A stretch of DNA of 57,545 nucleotides from an uncultured Bacteroides sp. (GCA_945965395.1 CAMFND010000146.1:1-57545), one strand, 5' to 3'; shown: positions 35,736 to 44,128, numbered from the stretch's first letter. Program-made: numbers and translations. Notes: generated by a model not told the origin, from the sequence alone.

Positions 35736-35792
35736 CAACCTCCTTCTGCTTGCTGTGAGTGATTCTTCAGCGCAGAAGGAGGTTGTATTTTT
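35736..35792. terminator. Bidirectional terminator between rhamnosidase and AraC genes
   Basis: A perfect 14-bp stem (CAACCTCCTTCTGC / GCAGAAGGAGGTTG) around a 22-nt loop is followed by TATTTTTATT on the plus strand. It runs into the stop codon of the AraC gene, whose transcript it can also end. Confidence 0.85.
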
Positions 35793-36684
35793 ATTCTCTT
35801 CCGAATTTTTTTCGATAGGATTGCGGGGTGTATCCTGTATATTTCTTGAAAACTTTGGTAAAGTAAGGTATATCGTCAAAGGTCAGGTAATAGGCTATTT
35901 CTTTGGTGCTTCGCTGAGTGGTGGCCAGCAAGTCTTTGGCCTGCTGGATTTTCAGTTCCTGAATGTAGTGCGCCGGAGAAAGTCCGGTATACTCTTTGAA
36001 CAGTTTGCGGAACCAGGAATAGCTCATGTGCAGGGAGTCGGCGACTTCTTCCGGGCCTATACCTTTTAGCAGGTTCTCGCGGATGAATACCTTGGCTTTG
36101 CTAATCTGCTCGGTGGCTTTGTTGTCGAACTCGTAGTTCTGCGAGTAGTACATGGTCATGCCTAAGATAAGATTAGCAATGCCAGCCAGATATTGTTGAC
36201 AGGCCGCTTTTTCTTCCATGGCCACCTGGATGGCTTGTTCGTAAAGTTTTACGATACTGTCCTGCACACCGATGTGATAAACAATCTGGTCTTTTGCAAA
36301 AAAGTTGTTTTGGAAACGGCTGTCCATGTTGATTCCCTGAAATCCGATCCAGTATTCCTGCCAGCCGGTTTTTTTATCGGGGAAATAGCTGTGCCATACG
36401 TGAGGCTGGAGAATCAAGATGTCTCCTTCCTTGATTTCGATAAATGTGTCGGGAGAGGTATAGAAATAGCCTTTTCCGTGAGTGATGTATAATAGCTGGT
36501 AGCTGTCCAGCACACGGCCGCGTGAGGGAGTGAAATAAAAGGCATCCGGATGTCCGGTACGAGGTGGGTACACCGGATAGTTGGGTGGAATGGGTTCCGA
36601 ACCTACGGTATCCACGGTAATTCCCCAGTCTATATCGCGCGGACTTCGTACCAGATATTTATAGTTTACGCTGTTCTTTTCCAT
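35791..36684 (-). CDS. AraC-family regulator of rhamnose genes
   Basis: This protein of about 297 residues has an N-terminal cupin-type sensor (about 10-165, GKGYFYTSPDTFIEIKEGDILILQPHVWH). Two C-terminal helix-turn-helix motifs follow (GPEEVADSLHMSYSWFRKLFKEYTGLSP and STKEIAYYLTFDDIPYFTKVFKKYTGYTPQSYRK). It is divergent from rhaB, which is typical of RhaR/RhaS-like activators. The frame opens at 36705, but a full -7 box (TATCTTTG on the minus strand, 36703-36710) covers that ATG, so ATG 36684 is chosen. Rhamnose as effector is inferred. Confidence 0.85.
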   Translation of the reverse strand: MEKNSVNYKYLVRSPRDIDWGITVDTVGSEPIPPNYPVYPPRTGHPDAFYFTPSRGRVLDSYQLLYITHGKGYFYTSPDTFIEIKEGDILILQPHVWHSYFPDKKTGWQEYWIGFQGINMDSRFQNNFFAKDQIVYHIGVQDSIVKLYEQAIQVAMEEKAACQQYLAGIANLILGMTMYYSQNYEFDNKATEQISKAKVFIRENLLKGIGPEEVADSLHMSYSWFRKLFKEYTGLSPAHYIQELKIQQAKDLLATTQRSTKEIAYYLTFDDIPYFTKVFKKYTGYTPQSYRKKFGRE

Positions 36685-36702
36685 TTTTTGTCCCTTTCTT
36701 CG

Positions 36703-36710
36703 CAAAGATA
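36703..36710 (-). promoter_or_regulatory. -7 box of the AraC-regulator gene
   Basis: The minus-strand sequence TATCTTTG fits TAnnTTTG exactly. It overlaps the first in-frame ATG of the gene, so the start used must be downstream. No -33 match was found. Confidence 0.5.
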
Positions 36711-36808
36711 AAAAATCCCTGATAAACTCCTGAATTTTCGTTAGCAGGAAAAATCAAAAACTTATATTTTAAAGTCATTTCTTCCGCAAGAAGGGAATTT
36801 TTTCTTTC

Positions 36809-36816
36809 TACTTTTG
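36809..36816 (+). promoter_or_regulatory. -7 box of the rhaB operon
   Basis: TACTTTTG fits TAnnTTTG and lies 30 bases before the rhaB start. There is no TTTG at -33, as expected of a promoter that needs an activator such as the divergent AraC protein. Confidence 0.6.
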
Positions 36817-36846
36817 CCACAGTAGTTAACCAAATAAACTTTTAGC

Positions 36847-38325
36847 ATGGATTCCAAATATTTTATTGCATTTGATTTAGGAGCAACTAGCGGAAGAACC
36901 ATATTGGGGACGCTGACCGGTGATAAATTGACACTGGAAGAAGTTACCCGCTTCCCGAACCAGATGCTGCAACTCAACGGACATTTTTACTGGAATATTT
37001 TTTCCTTGTATGAGAATTTAAAGAAAGGTCTGACTGCCGTGGCACAGAAAAAAGTACCTGTCACTTCTATCGGTATTGATACATGGGGAGTGGATTTTGC
37101 TTTTGTGAATGAGGAAGGGGCACTGATAGGCCTTCCGTATGCGTATCGTGACCCGCAGACTATCGGGAAGAAGGAAGAGTTCTTTGAAAAGGTGATGCCG
37201 GCAGATGAGTTGTATGGAAAGACGGGAATCCAGCACATGGATTTCAACAGTATTTTCCAGTTGTACACCTTAAAACAACGGAAGGATTTCGGGTTGACAC
37301 ACGCCAGTCGTCTGCTCTTTATGCCGGATGCGCTTTCTTATTTGCTCACTGGAAAGATGGTGACAGAATATACCATTGCATCGACTTCTCAGTTGCTGAA
37401 TCCGGAAACACGCAAATTAGATGAAAAATTACTGGAAGTGCTGGGTGTCAGCAAATTCTTGTTTGCGGATATGGTAGAACCGGGAGCTAAAGTCGGTATG
37501 CTGACCGAGGATTTGTGTGAAGAACTTCAGATAGAATCTGTTCCGGTAATTGCCGTAGCCGGACACGATACAGCTTCTGCCGTAGCGGCTGTACCGGCTG
37601 CCAACAAGAACTTTGCTTACCTGAGTTCAGGTACATGGTCATTGATGGGAATTGAAACAGATGGTCCGGTTGTGAATGAAAAGACAACTCACTATAATAT
37701 TACGAACGAAGGAGGAGTAGACGGTACCATTCGCTTGCTGAAGAATATCACAGGTATGTGGATTGTAGAACAATGTCTGAAGAAATGGCATAAGGAAGGA
37801 ACGGATTATACTTATCCGCAGATGGTGGAACTGGCTCAGGCTGCTCGCCCGTTTGCTTGCTTCATCAATCCGGATGACCCGGGATTTACCAATCCACAGG
37901 ATATGCCTAAAGCCATTTGTGAGTATTGTGCACGTACGGGACAGAATGCACCGCAGACACATGGTGAGTTTATCCGTGTCATCTTTGAGAGTCTGGCACT
38001 GAAATACCGTGAGGTACTCGATGTATTCCGTGAACTTTCCGTAAATCCGATTGAAAAGCTGCATATCATTGGAGGAGGTTCACGTAACAAACTGCTGAAT
38101 CAGTTTACTTCAAATGCTATCGGATTGCCGGTTGTGGCCGGACCAAGTGAGGCATCTTCAATTGGAAATATCATGCTTCAGGCTAAAGCTGCCGGAGTAG
38201 TAAGTACGTTGCAGGAAATGCGTAACGTGATTTCCGTCAATGTGGAACCGGATTATTTCTCACCGGCAGATGCGGAAGTGTGGAATGAAGCTTATCAGAA
38301 ATATATATCAATCATTAAAAAATAA
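36847..38325 (+). CDS. rhaB: Rhamnulokinase
   Basis: This 492-residue FGGY-family sugar kinase phosphorylates L-rhamnulose. Visible are the N-terminal phosphate loop FDLGATSGRTILG, SIGIDTWGVDFAF, the catalytic-base region AGHDTASAVAAVP, the ATP-binding LSSGTWSLMG and the C-terminal IIGGGSRNKLLNQFTSNA. It is the first gene of the operon, 6 bases before rhaA. All motifs are intact. Confidence 0.94.
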   Translation: MDSKYFIAFDLGATSGRTILGTLTGDKLTLEEVTRFPNQMLQLNGHFYWNIFSLYENLKKGLTAVAQKKVPVTSIGIDTWGVDFAFVNEEGALIGLPYAYRDPQTIGKKEEFFEKVMPADELYGKTGIQHMDFNSIFQLYTLKQRKDFGLTHASRLLFMPDALSYLLTGKMVTEYTIASTSQLLNPETRKLDEKLLEVLGVSKFLFADMVEPGAKVGMLTEDLCEELQIESVPVIAVAGHDTASAVAAVPAANKNFAYLSSGTWSLMGIETDGPVVNEKTTHYNITNEGGVDGTIRLLKNITGMWIVEQCLKKWHKEGTDYTYPQMVELAQAARPFACFINPDDPGFTNPQDMPKAICEYCARTGQNAPQTHGEFIRVIFESLALKYREVLDVFRELSVNPIEKLHIIGGGSRNKLLNQFTSNAIGLPVVAGPSEASSIGNIMLQAKAAGVVSTLQEMRNVISVNVEPDYFSPADAEVWNEAYQKYISIIKK

Positions 38326-38331
38326 TTTGCC

Positions 38332-39585
38332 ATGAAAGAACAACAGATTATCAATGCGTATGAAATAGCGAAAGAACGCTATGCCAAATTGGGTATCGAT
38401 ACGGATGCCGTAATGGAAACTTTACAGTCTGTACCTATGTCTATGCACTGCTGGCAGGCAGATGATGTGACCGGATTCGAATCACAGGGTTCACTGACCG
38501 GAGGTATTCAGGCTACCGGAAATTATCCGGGAAAGGCTCGTAACATTGAAGAATTGCGTGCAGATATCCTGAAGGCTGCTTCTTACGTACCGGGAAAACA
38601 TCGCTTGAACTTGCACGAAATATATGGTGAATTCGGCGGACAGTTTGTTGACCGTGACCAGGTGGAAGTAAAACATTTTGAAGGCTGGATGCAGTGGTCA
38701 AAAGAGAATGACATGAAGCTGGATTTCAACTCTACTTCTTTCTCTCACCCGAAGTCTGGAAACTTGTCTTTGTCAAATCCTGACAAGGCTATCCGTGATT
38801 TCTGGATTGAACATACCAAACGCTGCCGTGCCATTGCTGAAGAAATGGGTAAGCGTTAGGGAGATCCTTGTATCATGAACTTGTGGGTACACGATGGTAG
38901 CAAGGATATTACCGTAAATCGTATGAAGTACCGTGCATTGCTGAAAGATTCTTTGGACCAGATTTTTGCACAGAAGTACGATCACATGAAGGACTGCATC
39001 GAATCAAAAGTATTCGGTATTGGTCTGGAAAGCTATACAGTGGGTTCTAACGACTTCTATATTGGTTATGGTGTACAGAACCAGAAACTGATTACACTCG
39101 ATACCGGTCACTTCCATCCGACAGAAAGTGTGGCTGATAAGGTTTCTTCTCTGTTACTTTATGTACCGGAACTGATGTTGCACGTAAGCCGTCCGGTTCG
39201 TTGGGACTCAGACCATGTAACTATCATGAACGACGATACACTCGATTTGTGCAAGGAAATCGTACGTTGCAATGCGTTGAACCGTGTACACATCGGTTTG
39301 GATTACTTCGATGCTTCTATCAACCGTATCGGTGCGTATGTAATCGGTATGCGTGCTACACAGAAGTGCCTGTTGCAGGCATTGCTTGAACCGCTGAATA
39401 CGCTGCGTGACTATGAAGAAACTGACCGTGGCTTCCAGCGTCTGGCATTGCTCGAAGAATGCAAGTCATTGCCTTGGGGAGCTGTATGGGATATGTTCTG
39501 CTTGAAGAATAATGTACCTGTAGGCGAAGAATACATTGCTGAAGTAGAAAAATACGAAGCGGAAGTAACTTCTAAGAGAAATTAA
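38332..39585 (+). pseudogene. rhaA: L-rhamnose isomerase, interrupted by one amber codon
   Basis: The 417-codon frame is continuous except for TAG at 38857-38859 (codon 176). Without it the protein reads EEMGKR-x-GDPCIMNLWVHDG, where x is glutamine in the family as I recall it. A single C-to-T change from CAG explains it. The N-terminal part keeps MSMHCWQADDVTGFE and the metal/substrate region KLDFNSTSFSHPKSGN; the C-terminal part keeps LDTGHFHPTESVADK and HVSRPVRWDSDHV. The second part could start at ATG 38875, but each fragment alone lacks half of the barrel. Frame, composition and downstream genes are otherwise intact, so the change is recent, an amber read-through site, or a sequencing error. 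Confidence 0.88.
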
Positions 39586-39590
39586 TCTTA

Positions 39591-39634
39591 CAGCCGGATG
39601 GCGGGAAAAGCTTGTCTTGTCCGTCGTCCGGCTG
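39591..39634 (+). other. Intercistronic hairpin between rhaA and rhaT
   Basis: CAGCCGGA pairs with TCCGGCTG around a 28-nt loop in the 65-bp gap. No T tract follows and the operon continues, so it more likely protects or tunes the mRNA than ends it. Confidence 0.5.
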
Positions 39635-39650
39635 GCTTAATTTATAGGCT

Positions 39651-40661
39651 ATGGAAATCATTATCGGATTGTTGATTATTGCAGTGGGAGCATTCTGCCA
39701 GTCGAGCTGCTATGTACCCATCAATAAAATAAAGAACTGGAGCTGGGAATCTTACTGGATTGTGCAGGGAGTTTTTGCCTGGCTTGTTTTTCCTTTCTTG
39801 GGCGCGTTGCTGGCTGTTCCGGACGGACACAGCCTTTTTGAGATTTATGCAGCTCATCCAGCCGATACGCTTTGGGCGATGTTCTTCGGTGTGCTTTGGG
39901 GAGTAGGTGGCTTGACATTTGGTTTGAGTATGCGTTACTTGGGGGTAGCTTTGGGACAGTCTATCTCACTGGGTACCTGTGCCGGATTAGGTACTATCCT
40001 GACTCCTGTTTTTACGGGACATATAGAGGAACTGACCATGCCGGTTATTGTAGGAGTGATTGTGACTTTGCTGGGTATCGGTATCATCGGTTATGCAGGA
40101 AATATGAAGTCGGCCACTTTAAGTGAGGAAGAAAAGAAAGAAGCTGTGAAAGATTTCAATTTTACTAAAGGAATTTTCGTAGCTTTATTGGCGGGTTTCA
40201 TGAGCGCCTGTTTCAGTATCGGATTAGGATTCGGACAGAGTTTGTGTTTCCCGGAAAGTGCAGAAGTGTATAAAACTTTGCCGGCTACTCTTATGGTAAC
40301 TGCCGGAGGTTTCCTTACCAACATGGTGTACTGTTTTTATCAGAATGCAAAGAACAAGACATGGGGTGACTATGGAAAGACCTCGCTGTATGTGAACAAC
40401 ATTCTGTTCTGTGCGTTGGCCGGTGTGTTATGGTATAGCCAGTTCTTTGGCTTGAGTCTGGGAAAAGGTTTCCTGGTAGCTTCACCGGTGCTGCTTACGT
40501 TCTCTTGGTGTATTCTGATGTCGCTGAACGTGACATTCTCGAATGTGTGGGGAATTATTTTGAAGGAATGGAAAGGATGTTCTGCAAAGACCATCTGGGT
40601 ACTGGTATTGGGACTGATTGTTCTGATTGTATCTTCTTTCCTTCCGCAGTTGTTGAAATAA
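39651..40661 (+). CDS. rhaT: L-rhamnose/proton symporter
   Basis: This 336-residue inner-membrane protein has about ten predicted helices and matches RhaT. Its start is IIGLLIIAVGAFCQSSCYVPINKIKNWSWESYW, followed by FGVLWGVGGLTFGLSMRYLGVALGQSI and the C-terminal LVLGLIVLIVSSFLPQLLK. It imports rhamnose released by the GH78 enzyme. It sits in the middle of the rha operon and is intact, although the isomerase before it carries a stop codon. Confidence 0.92.
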   Translation: MEIIIGLLIIAVGAFCQSSCYVPINKIKNWSWESYWIVQGVFAWLVFPFLGALLAVPDGHSLFEIYAAHPADTLWAMFFGVLWGVGGLTFGLSMRYLGVALGQSISLGTCAGLGTILTPVFTGHIEELTMPVIVGVIVTLLGIGIIGYAGNMKSATLSEEEKKEAVKDFNFTKGIFVALLAGFMSACFSIGLGFGQSLCFPESAEVYKTLPATLMVTAGGFLTNMVYCFYQNAKNKTWGDYGKTSLYVNNILFCALAGVLWYSQFFGLSLGKGFLVASPVLLTFSWCILMSLNVTFSNVWGIILKEWKGCSAKTIWVLVLGLIVLIVSSFLPQLLK

Positions 40662-40687
40662 AAAATCAAATTTAAATACATAATATA

Positions 40688-41497
40688 ATGAAATCAATTC
40701 TTGAAGGACGTCTGGGTTTGGCCCGTGAAATCAATAAAGTGGCCGAAGTGGCCGGATATTTGTGGCAAAAAGGATGGGCTGAACGCAACGGTGGAAATAT
40801 CACGATCAATGTAACAGAGTTTGTGGACGATGAAATCCGTCAGATGCCGGCCATCAGTGAACCGAAACAGATTGGAGCAGTATTACCGCATCTGAAAGGC
40901 TGTTACTTCTTCTGTAAGGGTACACAGAAACGTATGCGCGACCTGGCTCGCTGGCCGATGGAAAACGGTTCAGTGATTCGTATCTGCGACGATTGTGCCA
41001 GCTATGTCATTATTGCTGACCAACCGGTGATGCCGACTTCGGAAGTGGCTTCTCACCTGACTGTACATAATACGCTGATTGCAGAAGGTGGCCAGAAAAA
41101 GGCTACTGTACATACACACCCCATCGAACTGGTGGCAATGAGCCATACTCCGAAGTTCCTGGAAAAGGATGTGCTGACTTATCTGTTGTGGAGTATGATT
41201 CCGGAAACAAAGGCATTCTGCCCGCGTGGACTGGGTATCGTGCCTTATAAGATGCCGAGCTCAGTAGAATTGGCAGATGCGACACTGAAGGAACTGGATG
41301 ATTACGATGTGGTAATGTGGGAAAAACATGGTGTGTTTGCCGTAGGTACCGATGTAATGGATGCGTTCGACCAGATTGACGTGCTGACCAAGGCTGCCCA
41401 GATTTACATCAATGCCCGTTGCATGGGATTTGAGCCGGATGGTATGACGAAAGAACAAATGCAGGAACTGACGGACGTGTTCCATCTTCCGAAATAA
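40688..41497 (+). CDS. rhaD: Rhamnulose-1-phosphate aldolase
   Basis: This 269-residue class II aldolase splits rhamnulose-1-phosphate into dihydroxyacetone phosphate and L-lactaldehyde. The zinc ligands His142 and His144 are in VHTHPIEL, with a third histidine in WEKHGVFAVG. The phosphate-binding ERNGGNITI and ADQPVMPTSE are present. It lies 26 bases after rhaT and 34 before fucO. Confidence 0.93.
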   Translation: MKSILEGRLGLAREINKVAEVAGYLWQKGWAERNGGNITINVTEFVDDEIRQMPAISEPKQIGAVLPHLKGCYFFCKGTQKRMRDLARWPMENGSVIRICDDCASYVIIADQPVMPTSEVASHLTVHNTLIAEGGQKKATVHTHPIELVAMSHTPKFLEKDVLTYLLWSMIPETKAFCPRGLGIVPYKMPSSVELADATLKELDDYDVVMWEKHGVFAVGTDVMDAFDQIDVLTKAAQIYINARCMGFEPDGMTKEQMQELTDVFHLPK

Positions 41498-41531
41498 ATA
41501 ATTAAATCTAACCTTTTAAAACCATGAAATT

Positions 41532-42686
41532 ATGTACAGAATGATTTTGAACGAGACCTCTTACTTTGGTGCCGGATGTCGTGAAGCTATCGCTACAGAA
41601 GCAGGCCGCAGAGGTTTCAAGAAAGCTTTTTTTGTGACTGACAAGGACCTGATTCGTTTTCACGTAGCCGACAAGGTGGTGGAAGTGTTCGAAAAGGCAG
41701 GTATTCCTTACGAAATATACAGTGATGTAAAAGCCAATCCCACCATTGCCAATGTGCAGAATGGTGTGGCAGCTTTCAAGGCTTCCGGTGCCGACTTTAT
41801 CGTCGCATTGGGTGGAGGTTCTTCTATTGATACGGCGAAAGGTATCGGTATCGTAGTAAACAATCCGGAATTTGCCGATGTGCGTTCATTGGAAGGTGTA
41901 GCAGATACGCATCATAAAGCAGTGCCGACTTTTGCTCTGCCTACTACTGCCGGAACTGCGGCTGAGGTAACCATCAACTATGTGATTATTGATGAGGCTG
42001 CTACCAAGAAAATGGTGTGTGTAGACCCGAACGATATTCCGTCGGTAGCTATCGTAGACCCTGAATTGATGTATTCTATGCCGAAGGGACTGACTGCCGC
42101 TACAGGTATGGATGCTCTGACACATGCCATTGAAAGCTACATTACTCCGGGAGCCTGGGTGATGTCGGATATGTTTGAGCTGAAGGCCATTGAAATGATT
42201 GCCAAGAACCTGAAGGCTGCCGTAGACAATGGCAGTGATCCAGTAGCTCGTGAAGCCATGTCACAGGCACAGTATATTGCCGGAATGGGATTCAGCAACG
42301 TAGGTCTGGGAATCGTTCATTCTATGGCTCATCCTCTCGGTGCACACTATGACACTCCGCACGGTGTAGCCAACGCATTGCTGTTGCCTTATGTCATGGA
42401 ATACAATGCAGAATCTCCTGCCGCACCGAAATACCTGGATATTGCCAAGGCGATGGGAGTAGATACTACCGGTATGAGCGAAGCAGAAGGTGTAAAAGCT
42501 GCGGTAGAAGCTGTTCGCCAGCTTTCTTTGAGCATCGGTATTCCACAAAAGTTGCATGAAATCGGTGTGAAGGAAGAAGACTTGCATCAGTTGGCTATCG
42601 ATGCATTCAATGATGTCTGCACCGGAGGTAACCCGCGTCCGACTTCAGTAGAAGATATTGAAGCGCTCTACCATAAGGCTTTCTAA
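41532..42686 (+). CDS. fucO: Lactaldehyde reductase (iron-dependent alcohol dehydrogenase)
   Basis: This 384-residue group III alcohol dehydrogenase reduces L-lactaldehyde to 1,2-propanediol, the last step of anaerobic rhamnose breakdown. Motifs are RMILNETSYFGAG at the N-terminus, the NAD-binding GGGSSIDTAKG, TAGTAAEVTINYVI, and iron-binding residues in GLGIVHSMAHPLGAHYDTPHG. It is the last gene of the operon and is followed by a strong terminator. Confidence 0.92.
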   Translation: MYRMILNETSYFGAGCREAIATEAGRRGFKKAFFVTDKDLIRFHVADKVVEVFEKAGIPYEIYSDVKANPTIANVQNGVAAFKASGADFIVALGGGSSIDTAKGIGIVVNNPEFADVRSLEGVADTHHKAVPTFALPTTAGTAAEVTINYVIIDEAATKKMVCVDPNDIPSVAIVDPELMYSMPKGLTAATGMDALTHAIESYITPGAWVMSDMFELKAIEMIAKNLKAAVDNGSDPVAREAMSQAQYIAGMGFSNVGLGIVHSMAHPLGAHYDTPHGVANALLLPYVMEYNAESPAAPKYLDIAKAMGVDTTGMSEAEGVKAAVEAVRQLSLSIGIPQKLHEIGVKEEDLHQLAIDAFNDVCTGGNPRPTSVEDIEALYHKAF

Positions 42687-42711
42687 GCATTCTTATTATT
42701 TTATATACAAA

Positions 42712-42761
42712 AACGTCCGCAGTTTCCGGTGAGTTTTCCGGGACTGCGGACGTTATTTTTT
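42712..42761 (+). terminator. Terminator of the rha operon
   Basis: A perfect 12-bp stem (AACGTCCGCAGT / ACTGCGGACGTT), a 19-nt loop and a following ATTTTTTT tract lie 26 bases after the fucO stop. Confidence 0.88.
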
Positions 42762-42777
42762 TAGGTTCCTAAGTAAA

Positions 42778-42930
42778 AAACGGCCGTTTCAGCCATCAAT
42801 AATAAGATGTCTTTGTGCTTACTCTAAAACGCCTTTACGTTTGGATTAAAACGCAAGGGCGTTTCAGATGAAATGTACTTGCGTTTGGTTTCAAACGTCC
42901 TTGCGTTTTGGAGTAAACGTAAGTGCGTTT
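42778..42930. repeat. Array of 16-bp palindromes at exact 22-bp period
   Basis: Five units of form AAACG-N6-CGTTT start at 42827, 42849, 42871, 42893 and 42915, exactly 22 bp apart with non-conserved 6-bp spacers. The third unit has two substitutions in its arms (AAATGTACTTGCGTTT), and the others keep both arms intact. The central six bases vary: CCTTTA, CAAGGG, TACTTG, TCCTTG, TAAGTG. Units 2 and 4 are reverse complements at 15 of 16 positions. A shorter palindrome, AAACGGCCGTTT (42778-42789), lies 37 bp before. The array fills the space between the fucO terminator and the 3-prime end of the serine acetyltransferase gene. Confidence 0.85.
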
Positions 42931-42949
42931 TTGGGCAGGCATTTTCTTC

Positions 42950-43855
42950 TTAATTTTCCTTGCTCTTTCGCTGTACAATACGGGCACCGGCAGGTACACT
43001 TTCCGTCACCCAAATGTTACCTCCAATGGTAGCTCCTTCACCGATAGTGATACGTCCCAGAATGGTTGCATTGGAGTAGACAATCACATTGTCTTCCAGT
43101 ATCGGGTGGCGTGGAATACCCTTGATGGGGTTTCCCTGTTCGTCGCAAGGGAAACTCTTGGCACCCAATGTGACACCCTGGTATAGTTTCACGTGATTGC
43201 CAATGATGCAGGTCGCACCGATTACGACACCCGTACCATGGTCAATGGTAAAATGATGTCCGATTTGCGCACCCGGATGGATGTCGATTCCGGTTTCGGA
43301 GTGAGCCATTTCCGTGATGATACGCGGAATAAGAGGCACGTTGAGCCGGTGAAGTTCGTGGGCAATCCGGTAGTTGGTCACTGCACGGATGACGGGGTAA
43401 CAGCAGATGATTTCACCAAAACAGGTGGCAGCTGGGTCACCGTAGTATGCGGCTTCTACGTCTGTAGCCAAAATCCGGCGGATTTCTGGCAGACGGCTGA
43501 TAAACTCAGCCGCTAATTGGGTAGCCGTGGCACGGCAAGGTGACTGACAGTCGCACTGGCCTGAATTTTCCACCCCGAAGCACAGTCCGGCCTGTATCTG
43601 TTCAATAAGCAGAGAGAACAGTTCTTCAATATTGACACCAATGTGGTAATTGATGGTCTGGCTGTTGATGGTAGAATTGCCAAAGTAGCCGGGGAACAAG
43701 ATGGCACGTGACAGTTCTACGATACGTTCCAGTGATTTTCCGGAGGGAAGCGGCTCACCTTCTCTGTGCTGATGGAACAGTCCACGGTAAGATTGGCTGT
43801 CGGAAAGTTCGTCAACGGCCTTTGTCAGTATATGTGTGTAATCAATTGGGCTCAT
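42950..43855 (-). CDS. cysE: Serine O-acetyltransferase
   Basis: This enzyme of about 301 residues makes O-acetylserine for cysteine synthesis. It has an N-terminal helical domain (about 1-165) and a C-terminal left-handed beta-helix of hexapeptide repeats (IDIHPGAQIGHHFTIDHGTG, VVIGATCIIGNHVKLYQGVT, ILEDNVIVYSNATILG). The active-site motif is DHGTGVVIG. It resembles the EpsC/SAT type seen in Bacteroidetes. The frame opens at 43909, but the promoter (43879-43910) excludes that start. ATG 43855 has AAGGA six bases before it and is chosen over 43861. Confidence 0.87.
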   Translation of the reverse strand: MSPIDYTHILTKAVDELSDSQSYRGLFHQHREGEPLPSGKSLERIVELSRAILFPGYFGNSTINSQTINYHIGVNIEELFSLLIEQIQAGLCFGVENSGQCDCQSPCRATATQLAAEFISRLPEIRRILATDVEAAYYGDPAATCFGEIICCYPVIRAVTNYRIAHELHRLNVPLIPRIITEMAHSETGIDIHPGAQIGHHFTIDHGTGVVIGATCIIGNHVKLYQGVTLGAKSFPCDEQGNPIKGIPRHPILEDNVIVYSNATILGRITIGEGATIGGNIWVTESVPAGARIVQRKSKEN

Positions 43856-43878
43856 AAGCATTCCTTTTTGATAATTGG

Positions 43879-43910
43879 CAAAAGTAACGATATTTTGTGA
43901 TGAATCCAAT
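43879..43910 (-). promoter_or_regulatory. Promoter of the serine acetyltransferase gene
   Basis: On the minus strand, ATTG (43907-43910), 20 bp, then TACTTTTG (43879-43886). The start is predicted near 43872. It overlaps the oppositely oriented promoter at 43894-43925. Confidence 0.65.
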
Positions 43911-43925
43911 AAAATCTTATTTTTG
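43894..43925 (+). promoter_or_regulatory. Consensus promoter of the 43-residue basic protein gene
   Basis: TTTG (43894-43897), exactly 20 bp, then TATTTTTG (43918-43925) is a full match to the Bacteroides consensus. The predicted start is near 43932, about 12 bases before the ATG. Confidence 0.75.
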
Positions 43926-43943
43926 TAGAAAAATCAGAATGGT

Positions 43944-44075
43944 ATGGTAGTAAACAAGAAAAATCCGTTTGCTTTCAAGGCAAAACAGAGCAATAAGAAA
44001 AAGATAAGTGGAAAACGGGTAGGAAAGTCCCGTCCGGAGAAAGCGAATAACCAGTTGAACCGTAGGGTGAAATAA
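43944..44075 (+). CDS. Small lysine/arginine-rich protein, 43 residues
   Basis: A 43-codon frame opens with MVVNKKNPFAFKAKQ and closes with NQLNRRVK. Lysine and arginine make up about a third of the residues and acidic residues are nearly absent. It has its own full-consensus promoter just upstream and a strong terminator 8 bases after the stop, so it is a free-standing gene. No membrane segment, cysteine or known motif is seen. High charge suggests binding to RNA, ribosome or DNA; that is inference. I do not recognise a family. Confidence 0.72.
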   Translation: MVVNKKNPFAFKAKQSNKKKISGKRVGKSRPEKANNQLNRRVK

Positions 44076-44082
44076 TAAAAAT

Positions 44083-44128
44083 CCCCGCTTCCTTGTAGAA
44101 AGTTTTTGTTTTCTAAAAAGAAGCGGGG
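44083..44128. terminator. Bidirectional terminator between the small gene and RNase R
   Basis: CCCCGCTTC pairs with GAAGCGGGG, with an inner AGAAA/TTTCT pairing. A tract of A precedes it and AATAATTTATTT follows, so it can serve both converging genes. Confidence 0.8.

Noticed and set aside
38857..38859. Genome-wide amber recoding
   Set aside because: Other genes here end normally at TAG, for example the sulfatase at 31979-31981, so TAG is a stop in this genome.
42827..42930. CRISPR array
   Set aside because: Repeats are 16 bp with variable centres and spacers are only 6 bp. No cas genes are present.
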